In this document: positions 22,773 to 33,751 of the stretch, piece after piece | Numbering within the stretch: the stretch's first letter is position 1 | How the letters are laid out: each line of letters opens with the position of its first letter | Position numbers and translations under genes: made by a program | Notes under the pieces: generated by a model | What the model saw: only the letters and a program-made list of their open reading frames with translations | What the model was told of the DNA's origin: nothing | The model's database searches: none | NCBI GenBank assembly: GCA_012934845.2 | Contig: WNNJ02000319.1 | Coordinates: forward strand, 124,001 to 188,000 | Direction of reading: 5' to 3' | Length of the DNA: 64,000 nt | Source: Pomphorhynchus laevis | Taxonomy: Eukaryota; Acanthocephala; Palaeacanthocephala; Echinorhynchida; Pomphorhynchidae

Positions 22773-25285
22773 ATGACAGCGCGATTAACTACACAAATGG
22801 AGGGAGGAAAGCGTCCTTGTCACCTCTGCCAGAGAAACATTGCCTTGACATCTAGTGGACGCTTTCGCTTCCACAAGTTTGAAGGTTCAAGATATGCAGG
22901 TTCCGGCAAAGGAATCCTTCAGAGTTGTTTTGATCATGTGTCAGAGGCTAAATCCAACGAAGGCACCGAATAGATAAATTCACCGGTAGCAATTCCGCTC
23001 GCTCGAATCGAAGATTCAAGCCATATGTTGTGTTTTTAATCACGCTGGCGCAAAGAATCGCCAACGGTCATACGTATCCCGTTTAAACCAGGGTTCTAGC
23101 AGCGATTCATTTCTGTGACAACATTAAACGCGCGCTTTAAAACGGAGATGTCGATTCATGGGCGAAGTTGCTGCTCTTCGCCAAATTGTGCTTCAGTTGC
23201 TCGATACCTACAACTTACAAAGGTCGACATAAAGTCGAAAATCACATTTGCGAGTCAATAAGTGCCTACGCGACAACCGCCTTACTGGATTTGCCATCGG
23301 TGAGAGCAATATCACGGAAAAATGCAAATTGCAAACCGAACGGCAAGTCGGAACTTGCTTGTATCAACCTGGCTAAGCACGGAAATTACGAGGAAGAAGC
23401 CCAGCGTTTGATTTTAGTCGGAATATCAACCCCATCTGCACAAGCACGGACACTCCTGCAAAGACCATCCTCCTACGTACAGCAGATGTACAGATCAACC
23501 ACTCTCATCCCCTAATATTACAATACAGCGCTCGAACAATCCGCTTCCGTCAATAATTATAAGTCGTGAAACGGCCTTGCTGCGGTCAACTCTTTCCTTT
23601 CAGCGTCAGAAGCAGGCTGCCTGGGGCTAAGACTGGAGAATCTACGGGATATGTTACGAGTCAGTGGCTGAGGATCACTAGCAGATAATTTGACACACCT
23701 TAACATCCATCTACTTGCAGGACTCGCACCCCCTGGTGTGGCGTCTTATATCGCTGGCGCTAACTTGATCGCGCTGCCAACAAAGTACGCGGTGTAAGAC
23801 AATCACTGTCGGCGAAACTCTCCGCCGTCTCTGTTTGAAGTACGTATGTCTTTAACTCCGTAAACGTTTCGCCAGCCTGCTACAACCAACACAAGGGGTA
23901 TCAACCCCAAACGCTGTATAAAGGATCGTTCACAACGTTAGACGACTCCACGAGCAACACACCAACGACACCAATTGGCCCTGGTAAAAGATCGACCTGT
24001 CAAACGCATTCTTTTTTTGAAAAAAAAACGTTCCAGAGCTCTTGCTCTGGTTTGATTTCACGTACAAATGCAAAGCACTCCTACGTTTCGGCACACTCCA
24101 CCCTCTCAACTCATACAAAGGAGTCCAGCGGGGAGATCCATCGGACCCGTTCTTATTCTCATTGGCCATTCAGGGAAAGATTGAAAAGGTATCGCAAATA
24201 CCTGGAATAAACCTCAACATGTGGTATCTGGATGAAGGCATAGTCGGTGGGACACAATCAGTAATTGCATCCGCACTCGGCTGGCTAGATGCGAGCTTTA
24301 AAATGATAAAGCTTTAGTTAAATTGGCGAAAGACAGAGGTCATCGGAATGCATGAAGCCGTAAACGCGTGCCTGGCCCTACTTTCTGAGGTGGTTTCGGA
24401 AAACAGTTCCGGTTGCATGCATTTGCTAGGCATACTCATAGGTGACGAGTCTTTCATAGAGAACCACCTGTCTAATGAGGTCCTTCCACCACTGGTTCAG
24501 AAAATTGATGCAGTGGCCAAGCTGCCATACCCTCAAGTTGGACACCTTCTACTTCGACACTGCGCATCCTCGTCAAGGATAAACTACTTCCTCCGCACAG
24601 TCGATACAAGGATAACAAAAACGTTTTGTCAGTCATTTGGCATGCAAATCGTTAGCGCTTTTCAGAAATTATGCGCGTGCGAATTTTAAGAGCTACCAAA
24701 TCACAGATGACACTCCCTATCCGTCTGGGTAACTTCAGTCTAAGATGCAATGCAGCGCACGCCCAGAGCGCATTTATCCATAGCGTGCTGCAAATCGAAG
24801 AGATATACAATCGGGACGCTTTACTATTTCCTTGCTATTCTGAGGTATTGGTAACTCTAAGAACAAGGATGGACTCAAACTTCATACAGTCCACGGAGGG
24901 CGATCAATCTTCGACTTCAGGCTGATTGATGCTATTGCCTCAACTCAGCAGTTACAGTCGTCTTGCGAAATAGACCGGGCCCGACTACACGCAGTGTCAT
25001 GCTCAGAGGCTGGGGCTTGGCTTAGCGCCGTGCCAAATTCGGCATCTGGAACGGAACTAACTTTACCGCAGTTCTGCGTCCTAGCCCGAATGTGGCTTGG
25101 TATTCCCTTGTACGAAAATGATTATCAATGCGACCGCTGCATGCGTATGGAGAATAAGGGAGGCCTACACTCACTTGTCAGTACGGAGGTTATCAAGGCC
25201 TGCGGCGTAACGCCATCCGTGACGTGGTATTCACAGCCGCACAATCAACCCGAATGAATGTAGCGCTGGAAGTGCGAGGAATTAT
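22773..25285 (+). pseudogene. Zinc-finger LINE with LDDG-type RT and start of RLE nuclease
   Basis: N terminus at 22773: a finger CHLCQRNIALTSSGRFRFH followed by a GSG turn. After a long degraded linker the RT shows GVQRGDPSDPFLFSLAI (motif B, about 24122) and NMWYLDEGIVGGT (motif C position, about 24220; LDEG here where relatives usually have LDDG), then LNWRKTEV and GILIGDESFIE. The C-terminal region carries AGAWLSAVPNSASGTEL (about 25010), a CDRC knuckle (25130) and, after a frame change, RNAIRDVVFTAAQS, the first nuclease block. It stops at about 25285 without the rest of the endonuclease. Many frame breaks. Distinct from the WYADD RLE family elsewhere in the window. Confidence 0.7.
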
Positions 25286-25291
25286 ACTTAT

Positions 25292-25475
25292 CTAATTAGA
25301 AAATTTAACTGCTGAATTCCTTGAGAATAAATATTTTATTTATACCGATTTAAACCAACTCTTAAGTTTATATATTTGAATATTAATATTATGTATTATA
25401 TAAAATATATTATATATTATATATAAAATATTTATTCTCAGTAAATAAGAATTCAGCGGTTAAATTTCTAATTAT
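25292..25475. repeat. Small inverted-repeat element
   Basis: Arms of about 47 bases: TAATTAGAAAATTTAACTGC onward (25292-25338) and its near-perfect complement (25424-25475), around an 85-base AT core. It sits exactly at the broken 3' end of the LINE. It resembles a MITE or palindromic fold-back; no target duplication could be fixed. Confidence 0.6.
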
Positions 25476-25540
25476 ATAATTTAGATAATTTATTTATCTA
25501 AATTATTAAATTATTAATAAATATAATTTAGACGTCTATA

Positions 25541-25991
25541 TATAATTAGTATAATGTAGAACCAGACAAACGAGTACGTTTATTTAATAGATATCAACAA
25601 ATTTGGCAATAACGTTTCGGCACTACGCCTTCTTCGGTTATCACAGTTATTTTTGGCTGCACACTGCATATATAGTACATTTCTGGAAGAATCTATTAAA
25701 TAAGCGAAAACGCAAAATTCTTAATGATTGTGGTGGGCTTTCAGGAAATTTCTATCATTGAAAAAGTCCAAAGGGATGGTCATTCTTGTTTAGTGATTTA
25801 TCGCACATTAACTGCCCAATCCAGTATGCTTCTCTTGATTTGCGAATACAATTATTCTCAATCGGGCCTTCGATGTTATTTTCATGCGATAAATGAAGAA
25901 GGCGTAGTGCCGAAAAGTTTTTTCTAAATTTGTTGATATCTATTAAATAAACGTACTCGTTTGAAAGGTTCTAAATTATACTAATTACATA
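25541..25991. mobile_element. Canonical PLE terminal regions in inverted orientation
   Basis: Two arms of about 105 bases in opposite orientation (25541-25650 and 25880-25991) share GAGTACGTTTATTTAATAGA and the motif GAAGAAGGCGTAGTGCCGAAA. That motif resembles a decayed hammerhead core, which canonical PLE terminal regions often carry. About 230 unrelated bases separate the arms. The canonical PLE coding start follows at 26040, so I read this as the inverted pLTR pair typical of PLE insertions. Confidence 0.55.
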
Positions 25992-26039
25992 ACAAAGAGT
26001 CAGCAAGAGACCCCAGACCGTGGTTTGAGCTACATAGCG

Positions 26040-26640
26040 TTTTTGATTTAACCTACGTTTAAACGAGCACGAGTTAAAGTACATCGACAATACTTACAGT
26101 TCTGCTGCACTAACAATATTATTACCCCTGGATTAAGAATAAGAAAATCTATGCAAGTAAATTGGACACTCGTTCCTACAAACACTGCAAATCATCTTAA
26201 ATATCGATTGTACCAAACAATTATAGCTGCATCAATAAATATTACCCACATATTACGTGCCTTCTATGAATACGTTGAACGCTCTGACGAAGTAAATTGT
26301 GACGCATTTGAATATGAACACTGCATCAATTCTAAGGTAAATAATCTTCGACACCTAACTGATCTACCAATCGATGCTTGAGCACTTGGAGCGCAAACAC
26401 TAAGCCGTCTCTGCCGTTACCACTGAATTCCACAACATTAAGTGATGGCATTCAGCGTATAATCATGATAATCAACAGCGTATAATCAACATTCAGCGTA
26501 TAATCATGATATAAGTAATGTGCTTAATCTTACAAGGCGAAATCTCTCGGAGATAGAAGAAGACTCGTTGTCGCTAGGCTTAAATTTCGTACCGTTTGAA
26601 AGAGAACATCAGGGTTATCCCGTGGTAAGTCTATAAAAGC
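26040..26640 (+). pseudogene. Canonical Penelope-like element, N-terminal region
   Basis: The frame around 26080-26380 reads HRQYLQFCCTNNIITPGLRI and LKYRLYQTIIAASI, matching the pre-RT region of PLE proteins (FLxxC...IIPxGLR). Further on, after a frame change, comes LTRRNLSEIEEDSLSLGLNF (about 26520-26580), the conserved NLS...L..GLxF block just before the RT. The RT itself is absent. It lies next to an inverted pLTR pair. The identity is by pattern only. Confidence 0.5.
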
Positions 26641-27144
26641 AATAGCGACTTCATGCATTCAAGCGATCAGCCAGCCTCAGTTTCGCTCTGCAATAAAAGA
26701 TGCTATCAATGAGAGAGTTTAAGAAATAATATTTAAAAAATATGGTGAAATATGCTATGGTTAAGCCTAAATTGAGCAAGTAATCCCTGATTGAACATTA
26801 TATTTATCTTCATATGGGAGTCGAATTGATAAAAAAATTTGATAGTAGGTATATTCGACTCCGATGATCCAAATAATATGAAAATCAATTTGTCCACAAT
26901 TTGAAATTTTGAGGAAAAAATTTCATCATTAGATTTTTTACAAACTTTTACTTTCACTTTTTATATGACATGAAAAATTGTCTATTAATAAGGTATTTAA
27001 CGTTTCAGGTCATAACATGCTCTACACATTTTTATTTTTATTTTCTAAAAAATTAAAAATTTAAAAATTTTAAACTTTTAAAATTTATTTTTTTATAATC
27101 TTTTCATTAGCTGTTTTCTTCGCTTTTTATGATTTATAAATCAT
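26641..27144. other. Intronic AT-rich DNA, nothing recognised
   Basis: No coding or repeat signature beyond low-complexity AT runs. Confidence 0.4.
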
Positions 27145-27900
27145 ATCAGATAACTGAGTCTACGTATTTAATGCAATATATAAATAAAAATATCGATAAA
27201 TAATTATAAATAATAAAAGTATTATATAAGATTTTATATGACTTATACGGTTCATACTTAAACCGCAGTCTTAGCGCCAGATGATGGCAAACGACCAGAT
27301 GCTGCAACTCTTATGCCATGTGAAGCCTGCCTTATACTCGTTTGGGAGTTCGCTTGCCCGAACAGCCTGGTCGTCAGTCACTCATGAGGTGTCTTCTGTT
27401 AGGGATGTTGCAGCCCAATTGGTTCATGTTTGGTGCGGACTACCAGAGGTAAACACGCATTCAGCTGGATCATGCAACGAATCAGCGCAGTCATGCAACG
27501 AGGGAATGCGGCATACTTTTTGGTGTCGGCTTTAGATACCTCCTTATCTAACTACCTTCTTTGAAAATTTCTATGCATCAATTTGGCAATACTTTATATA
27601 TTATAAATAATTATAAATAGTAAATAATTGTTATATAAGATTTTATATGATTTATACCAAGTTAAAATTTATAATTATAATTTAAGATAAAAGTCAATTT
27701 CTATGAATTAACTAATAAATAACATACGATGTCTAAGAATAACGATTAGAAGTTAGGTGGAACTGCTCTATTATCAGATTTCGGTTCCTATTCCTCGAAC
27801 AACATAGTAGCGGTGCTAAATCCATGCTAAGGACGTATTTCATCTGATGAAATTTGATTATCTTGTGTATATTATTCTAATACAACGTATATTATTTATT
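27145..27900 (-). mobile_element. Naiad pLTR interrupted by an unidentified insert
   Basis: Terminal motif TCAGATAACTGAGTCTACG (27148-27166), then pLTR sequence; the structured block is at 27745-27850 in diverged form. Between 27246 and 27600 lies a GC-richer insert. Sequence like ATATAAGATTTTATATGA occurs on both sides of it, a duplication of roughly 40-50 bases. Confidence 0.6.
27246..27600. other. Unidentified GC-richer insert in a Naiad pLTR
   Basis: About 355 bases with balanced composition, an 84-codon open frame on + (27281-27535), and an internal direct repeat TCATGCAACGA. No protein family recognised on either strand. It could be a piece of a LINE 3' end or a captured cellular sequence. 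Confidence 0.4.
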
Positions 27901-28259
27901 AAACATAAAATTTTTCCAAAGCAACAAAAGTGCACGACAAGATAAAAGAATTAAATAATTACAAAACACCTTTACCGATTTATTTTAGAGCATACACTGA
28001 GTGTAAATCAGAAATCAATTTAAACGCCGCCGTGATACTCACATTATCATGGAAATGAGATTTATTTTTAAATATCAGATAATAGAAAAATAAAAAATTA
28101 TAATAGGAAAGCACTCGAAAGATACTAAATGAGATAAATAGGAACATACGTAGAATTTAATATTTAAGAAAAGCATTATGAAGATATATTAAATAGCTTT
28201 TCTTTTAAGTCGACTCAAAAATGCTACCGTTAAATGAACAAATAAAACTAAAGTCCTAC

Positions 28260-28615
28260 GTTTATTTTATAATAGATTATTTAAAATTATTAAATTTTAA
28301 ATAATAGATTATGTATCAGAATATGAATTAGATGTCATCATGAGGAACTGCTATATTACCAGGTTTCAGCCCCTATTTCTGGAACCAACATAGCAGCTAC
28401 TAGGTCAAATACATACTAATGACGTATCGATTGAATCAGATAACTGTCTACGTATTTTATACTATAAATAAAGATAAATAATAAATAATCATAAAGAATT
28501 TTACACAATTTATATTTATATCAAGTTTCAATTTAAAATTGAAAAGAAAAGTCGATTTTTATGAATTTAATTATAAATAATATGGGATGTATTCGAATAA
28601 AGAATAAAAAAGAGA
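28260..28615 (-). mobile_element. Naiad pLTR pieces
   Basis: A structured block at 28330-28425 is followed, in unexpected order, by the terminal motif TCAGATAACTGTCTACG (28436-28452) and another pLTR stretch to about 28615. The CTGCTATGTT helix pairs with AATATAGCAG here, a G-U change that keeps the pairing. Confidence 0.55.
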
Positions 28616-29298
28616 AATTTATTTATTCCATTAATAAATAATTCAATATGAGTGAACAATCAATTTATAGTATAGAGAAATTTATGTTAACTGGCAAATG
28701 CGTGTCGAAGGGGCGCTTACAAGCCAACTGATAATAAAGAAAACGATTTAACTGATAAAATATTAAACTGATGAACGATTAAACGATTAAACTGAAAATA
28801 ATCGCGCAGACGAATTTTGAATAGTATGAACAAGTAAGTCGAGCGGATGTAGGAATGGAGCGAATTCCAAGCAATATCATCAACAGGAAAGAAACGGAAG
28901 CGATAATTTTTCGAATAATTTGGAATTTAGAGGAGAAGGGAACGATATGATCTTGAGGATAATAAAACAGGACGAGATTCATCAAGATACTGATTTTTAT
29001 GGCTCGGCGATATATCAAAATTACGAACATTTTTATTAACTTAGAATCTTAAATTGCTTTATCAAAATTGGAAATGTTTTCGTGTGCACTCTTTTATGTT
29101 TCACTGACTTCGAAGATACTTTCAAGGATTTTTTATGATTTTCAGAGAATCATTCGATTTTCTAAAAATCAACAAATTCTTACTCGGTAATCGCTCCCTA
29201 CTAATAATTAGACATTTTGCTATAAGGAAATTTATCCACTTGCAAATATTTTCCAATATTTAAGTTAAATGTTGTATAATGTGTTGTCGTTTATTTAG
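28616..29298. other. Intronic AT-rich DNA before the last MOB exon
   Basis: No transposon or exon recognised. It ends with the tandem acceptor TTTAGCAG at 29294-29301. Confidence 0.45.
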
Positions 29299-29663
29299 CA
29301 GATTCGTCGATAAGCAATGGAATACCGTACGTTGACTCATATCGTAACTTGCCAATAACCAAACCCGATGTACTGCGACGAGTGGTTAGGTGTCTTTTGA
29401 AAGTGCTCTGCCATCTGTATCACGCACATTTTGATAAGATCGTGCAGCTTAAGCTACATCAACACATTAATTCCGTATATCTGCATTTCGTTATATTTAA
29501 TTTGCACTTCATGTTACTCGAAACAAAGGATGGTGAATTGCTGAATGGCCTTTTTCATGCACTTCTTCGTCAGGCAACAAAAGAGGTAATACAGCAATGT
29601 CAACAATCAAACGACGAAAACGTTTCAGTACCCAACAGCTGTACAACAAATTTAGTCAAGTAA
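29299..29663 (+). CDS. MOB2-like kinase activator, last coding exon
   Basis: Completes the split codon and reads DSSISNGIPYVDSYRNLP, then VVRCLLKVLCHLYHAHFDKI, which carries the H-x4-H zinc ligand pair of MOB proteins (human MOB2: LFHVLAHIYWAHF). LKLHQHINSVYLHFVIFNLH aligns with the LHGHLNTLYVHFILFAREFN helix. After the domain a polar tail ends at TAA 29661-29663. All four zinc ligands (C, C, H, H) are present across the exons, so the protein should fold and bind kinase. Two acceptors three bases apart (TAG at 29296-29298, CAG at 29299-29301) are both in frame. Confidence 0.85.
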
Positions 29664-29916
29664 AGGTCACAGCAATGACGCCTTGATAACAAATAAAAAT
29701 CAAATGAACAATAGAAAGATAGAAATTATTATTCGTAAAATATTCCCAACGCTGTACCGAAAGCTATAAGTTGAAACCAATGGTGTTCAATGAGCACTAG
29801 CAGGCAGCTTAATGAGGACTTCGTGGAAAATTATATGAAAATTTTCTAAGCCGTACTCACAATGCAAAAAAGTGTTTTATTTTTTATCGTGTCAAAATGT
29901 TTATTAAGGAACTAAA
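29664..29916. other. MOB gene 3' flank
   Basis: Presumed 3' UTR and downstream DNA. An AATAAA lies at 29692-29697, about 30 bases after the stop, and another at 29932-29937. No other feature seen. Confidence 0.45.
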
Positions 29917-30480
29917 TATAGATACATTTGAATAAATTGTGTTGAATCAAATAGACACTAAGAAAAAAAAATAGAAGACACTTTAGTACAAAACAAATAG
30001 TTTCGATTGAAAAAATCTTTGGAAATTTTTTTAATTTTAAAATTATTATAAAATATAAAAATTTAACATTTTTGATCATAAACCATTTATATACAAAAAT
30101 AAAAATTACAGATTTTATTCAAAATCAGATATGATTTTGGTTAAATATGTAAGATATTTAAACTAAAGTATTAAAGTACTAATTATATTTTGGCAGAATA
30201 TTTATTGATTCACTAAATTTTACTGATATATCGTATTTGTTTCAAAAAAATCACTAAATTATAATAAATTTGAATAAATTGCGTAGAATTAAATAGACAC
30301 TAAGATACATAGATACATTTGAATAAATTTTGTTGAATCAAATAGACACTAAGAAGAAAATAGAAGACACTTTAGTACAATACAAATAGTTTCGATTGAA
30401 AAAATCTTTGGAAATTTTTTTAATTTTAAAGAAAATAAATTTGTAAGATATTTAAACTAAAACATTAAAGTACTAATTAT
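29917..30480. repeat. Two direct repeats of about 135 bases
   Basis: The unit starting GATACATTTGAATAAATT and ending TTGGAAATTTTTTTAATTTT occurs at 29920-30045 and 30302-30430. A shorter partial copy (TTGAATAAATTGCGTAGAAT) precedes the second. The tail AAGATATTTAAACTAAA follows both (30148, 30442), so the duplicated segment is up to about 280 bases with a deletion in the second copy. Confidence 0.65.
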
Positions 30481-31511
30481 AGTACTCTTATGTAAGTCTT
30501 TAAGCGAAGGATTGCTAACGGCACAGAAACTCCGAGATAAAGTATCGGCTGCGATGTTTGATTTCCCCGATTTATATTTAATCTCGTACCAGTAATTCGA
30601 ATGCTCAAGCCGTTAACGAGTAAGCTTGTCGTCCTTAATACGACTTTTCCTTTATGACTTAAATATAAACGAGACTGGCTGCTGATCCGGAGCATTTGTA
30701 AACTTCCGCCCCAGAAGCAATTCTCTTTATTTACGCACCGATTCTACAATCGCAGCAGCTTCGCATTCGACGGATGTGTGCGCTTGTTCAGCTTTCGACT
30801 TAGATCTCGAGAAAAGAAGCAACCGGTTTTTTGCGCTGTGATAAGACTACGGCTAGGGTTTGGCCTGAATCATCAATTTCGATTAAAAAGATAGGTCGTA
30901 GTCTATTTTCGGATATTGAAGCTCCTGCGATTTCTTCTTTTAATTGCCGGAGGCACTGAAGTTGAAAATCATTAAGTGTGAATTTGTTGACATCCAGTAG
31001 TGGCCAAATTTTTACAGAGTAATGTGGAATCCAGCAACTGTAATATGAAAACAAGCCAACTGATCGTTTGAGTGATCTTAGTGTGGTTGGAGCGGGCAGT
31101 TGAGTTAGGGGTTGGAATCGTTCAGGGTCAGGTGTTATTTCTCCGTTGCTTATTAGTTAGCCGATATATAAAAGTTGTGCAATTGAGTATGTGCACTTCG
31201 ATTCATTCAATTTCATGCAGTACTTTCAGATGATCATACGAAAGTTTTCAAGATTAGAATCTTGAAAACTTGTTGATCTTTCCCAACAATCACGATATGA
31301 TCGATGTGTACATATGTAGATTTCAAGTAGTTTTCTGAAATGATATTCGCCATTATCCTTTGAAAGGCGGCCACTGAATACGCAACATCACATTGTATTC
31401 TTTTATACTGATAGAGCTGCCCATTCGCCTCAAACGCTGTGTACCGTCAATCCTGCTCTCGCAATTGGCACTAGTAATACGCTGATTATAGGTCTAGCTT
31501 GGAGAAAATTC
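30481..31511 (-). mobile_element. Ty3/Gypsy fossil, RT end and RNase H part
   Basis: Reverse-strand peptide remnants match the second half of a Gypsy RT and the RNase H (LFSYYSCWIPHYSVKIW, then a block ending RKKPVASF). It continues the element at 32132-33170, from which it is separated by an inserted Naiad. Broken, with many interruptions; no LTRs seen. Confidence 0.7.
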
Positions 31512-31517
31512 TATATT

Positions 31518-32131
31518 TTGATAATTAAATCAGCTAACTGAGTCTACGTATTGTTATATAATTATAAAATAAACAAAACATAATAATGCTAAATCAAAAT
31601 TTAATTAAATAATAAAATTAATAATTGTTTTTAGATTTTCTATAATTTAAATCAAGTTAAAATAAAAAATTTAAAATAAACGTCATTTTTATGAATTGAC
31701 TAATAAATAACAGACGTTGTATCAGAATAAGAATTAGAGGTCATCAGGAGGAACTGCTATGCTATCAGGTTTCGGCCCTTAACTCCTCTACCCAACATAG
31801 CAGCGGGGCCAAATACATGCTAATGATGTATTTCCTCTGAAATAACTATCTAGTATCTTATTCTAATACAAAGTATATTATTTATTATCCATCCATAAAA
31901 ATTTGCCACTTAAGAGTTTCAAATTTATTCTTTATATTATTGTGTTGATTTATATATTTTAGTATTTTCTGCTTGATGTTAGTTTTATAGTAACCTAGTT
32001 TAAAATATGTATCTATTAAATTATTTAAATGATTTTGAAGAAAGCCAATATCGTTACATATTGTTGCAATTCTTAAAATTTCATTATTTAATGTATTATA
32101 TTTTATATTATATGGTATGCATGAATGCTCA
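31518..32131 (-). mobile_element. Naiad pLTR and RT tail inserted in a Gypsy fossil
   Basis: Terminal motif CAGCTAACTGAGTCTACG at about 31529-31546, pLTR with a well-kept structured block (31735-31840), then the RT C terminus in reverse to HEHSC at 32131. On both sides the Gypsy RT frame resumes (KLVREF left of the join, SKLDL right of it), so the Naiad landed inside the Gypsy gene. The copy is 5'-truncated, as is usual for PLEs. Confidence 0.8.
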
Positions 32132-33170
32132 TGAATTCTCGCACCAATTTTTTTATTTTGGGTATAGGGAAATCGTTCAGATAACTAAATCGGTTTATTG
32201 TCCTAGCGTAGTCGATAACCATTCGACGCTTATTTCTATTGGACATATTGACAATAACTTGAGCGCGCCAGGGTGAGTTAGAATATTCGATAATATCCGA
32301 AGACAACAAGTCTGCAATTTCTTGATTGATGAACTCGACATTCTGCTTAGACGGACGATTAGATCGTGTAGACACAGGGTGTATTTCGTTGCTTAGATTT
32401 GTGAATAATTCAGGAGGATCAATATTGAGATAATTGATGGTGCAGATTGTTAATTCTGACTTTGCGTAACTCCCGTATAAGAAAGATACTGCCTTATTCA
32501 TATTCATGAAGTTCTGACCTAGAACCAACGGGGAACACAATCTAGGTAGAATCGATATATTGAGATTTCGACAGAGTCTGTCTCCTACCTCGAGGTTAGC
32601 GAAGCAGTGTCTGATGGTAGTGGCTTTGTTATCAGCTAAAACCAGTTGGTTGTTTCAAAAGAGTGGAAAATATGTAGTCCATAAATCTTTAGTACGGGGA
32701 CATTAAATTATTGACGCTTCCACTGTCAATAAGTGCTAATATGATAATATTTTTTATTTTGGCAGCCACTAAGCTGTATCAATGTATTGGTAATGAATAG
32801 GACACTGCAAGATTTAACTGTTGCATCGAAGAGCATTGATGTCGCGATCTGCATACACTAGCAACATGTTTTCGCTTCCCGCAGTTGAAACAATTCAAAT
32901 CTTTTGATGGACACTTCGTTCGTGATAGGCATTTCCTCAGAAGTTATATTTTGACTTGTCACCTCCCGACGTTTGATTGCTCGAGACTTTTAAACAGTAG
33001 CACAGGTAAAGTCGTTTCATCCATCTGACTGTTTTACGAAGTAAGAAATCGGATTAATGGAAGCCGAAAACTCTGAGGTATCTATTGGACGTGCAGTGTA
33101 GTGATGTGCATCCCTCTGAGGCATTTCCATTGTTCGTGATTTTGTGACTGCCATGTTAAGCGGAAGTACG
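32132..33170 (-). mobile_element. Ty3/Gypsy fossil: nucleocapsid, protease, RT start
   Basis: Reading right to left: a CCHC knuckle region (CFNCGKRKHVASVC), an aspartic-protease active-site block (ALIDSGS), and the RT start (FINQEIADLLSSDIIEYSNS). The gene order gag-NC, protease, RT is that of Ty3/Gypsy. Broken and old. Confidence 0.7.
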
Positions 33171-33339
33171 CTATGCCTACAGGGATGTTGCTACCGATCT
33201 TTAAGAAAGGTAATCGAAGTGTGTTCTAACTATCATGGCATCACTTTTTTTAGCTAAACTAGTGTTATTTGTTAGAATTTTTGAGATAAGAGCTATTCTT
33301 AAGGGATAGTTTCAAGAAGAACAATGCAGGGTAATCCTA
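33171..33339 (+). pseudogene. LINE fragment, RT motif 1 region
   Basis: The frame includes LPIFKKGNRSVCSNYHGIT, the RT finger motif found in many LINEs (KKG....NYRGI). It is broken soon after and joined at 33340 to the ribozyme repeat array. Clade not determined. Confidence 0.5.
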
Positions 33340-33751
33340 TTTGTCGTCACACATAGGATGAGTGGGCATACGTAGCGACTTTGAATAATGCAAGAATTAT
33401 TCGGTTCTATTTCTTAGTCTGATGAGGATATATAGAATGCTGCTGGTGTTTATGCCTCTTCATGAGAAATACAGTGATATATTTATGAGTACACCAGTGA
33501 GTGTCCCAGGGCAGGTGTAACATATAAATTATATTTTATATATTTGCACACTTTTAAGTGTCCCTGTTAAACAGCATTTCTATTAAAAAGAATTTAGTGC
33601 CTGATGCATGGTTAAACTGTAATAGTCACTGCCATGCACAGTGCTTATGCTAAATTCCCTCCGATGATTCAGATTAAGGGTAGTTCTGTTTTTCGAGCTT
33701 TAAACACAGTTTAAGCGTGTGTTAAGGTGCATATAGATGATTAAAGAAGTC

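Larger units (their letters stand above)
21945..29298 (+). other. MOB gene intron, about 7.35 kb, transposon-filled
   Basis: From GTAATT to TTTAG. It contains a zinc-finger LINE (22773-25285), an inverted-repeat element (25292-25475), a canonical PLE fold-back and ORF start (25541-26640), Naiad terminal regions (27145-27900, 28260-28615) and AT-rich microsatellites. No further exon was recognised within it. Confidence 0.7.

Noticed and set aside
26440-26515. CAGCGTATAATC repeats as a regulatory array
   Set aside because: Only three short copies within a decayed PLE; too few to support a function.
33412-33480. Second hammerhead within each ribozyme-array monomer (TCTGATGAGGATATA)
   Set aside because: The CTGATGA has no stem II partner followed directly by GAAA and no matching stem I.
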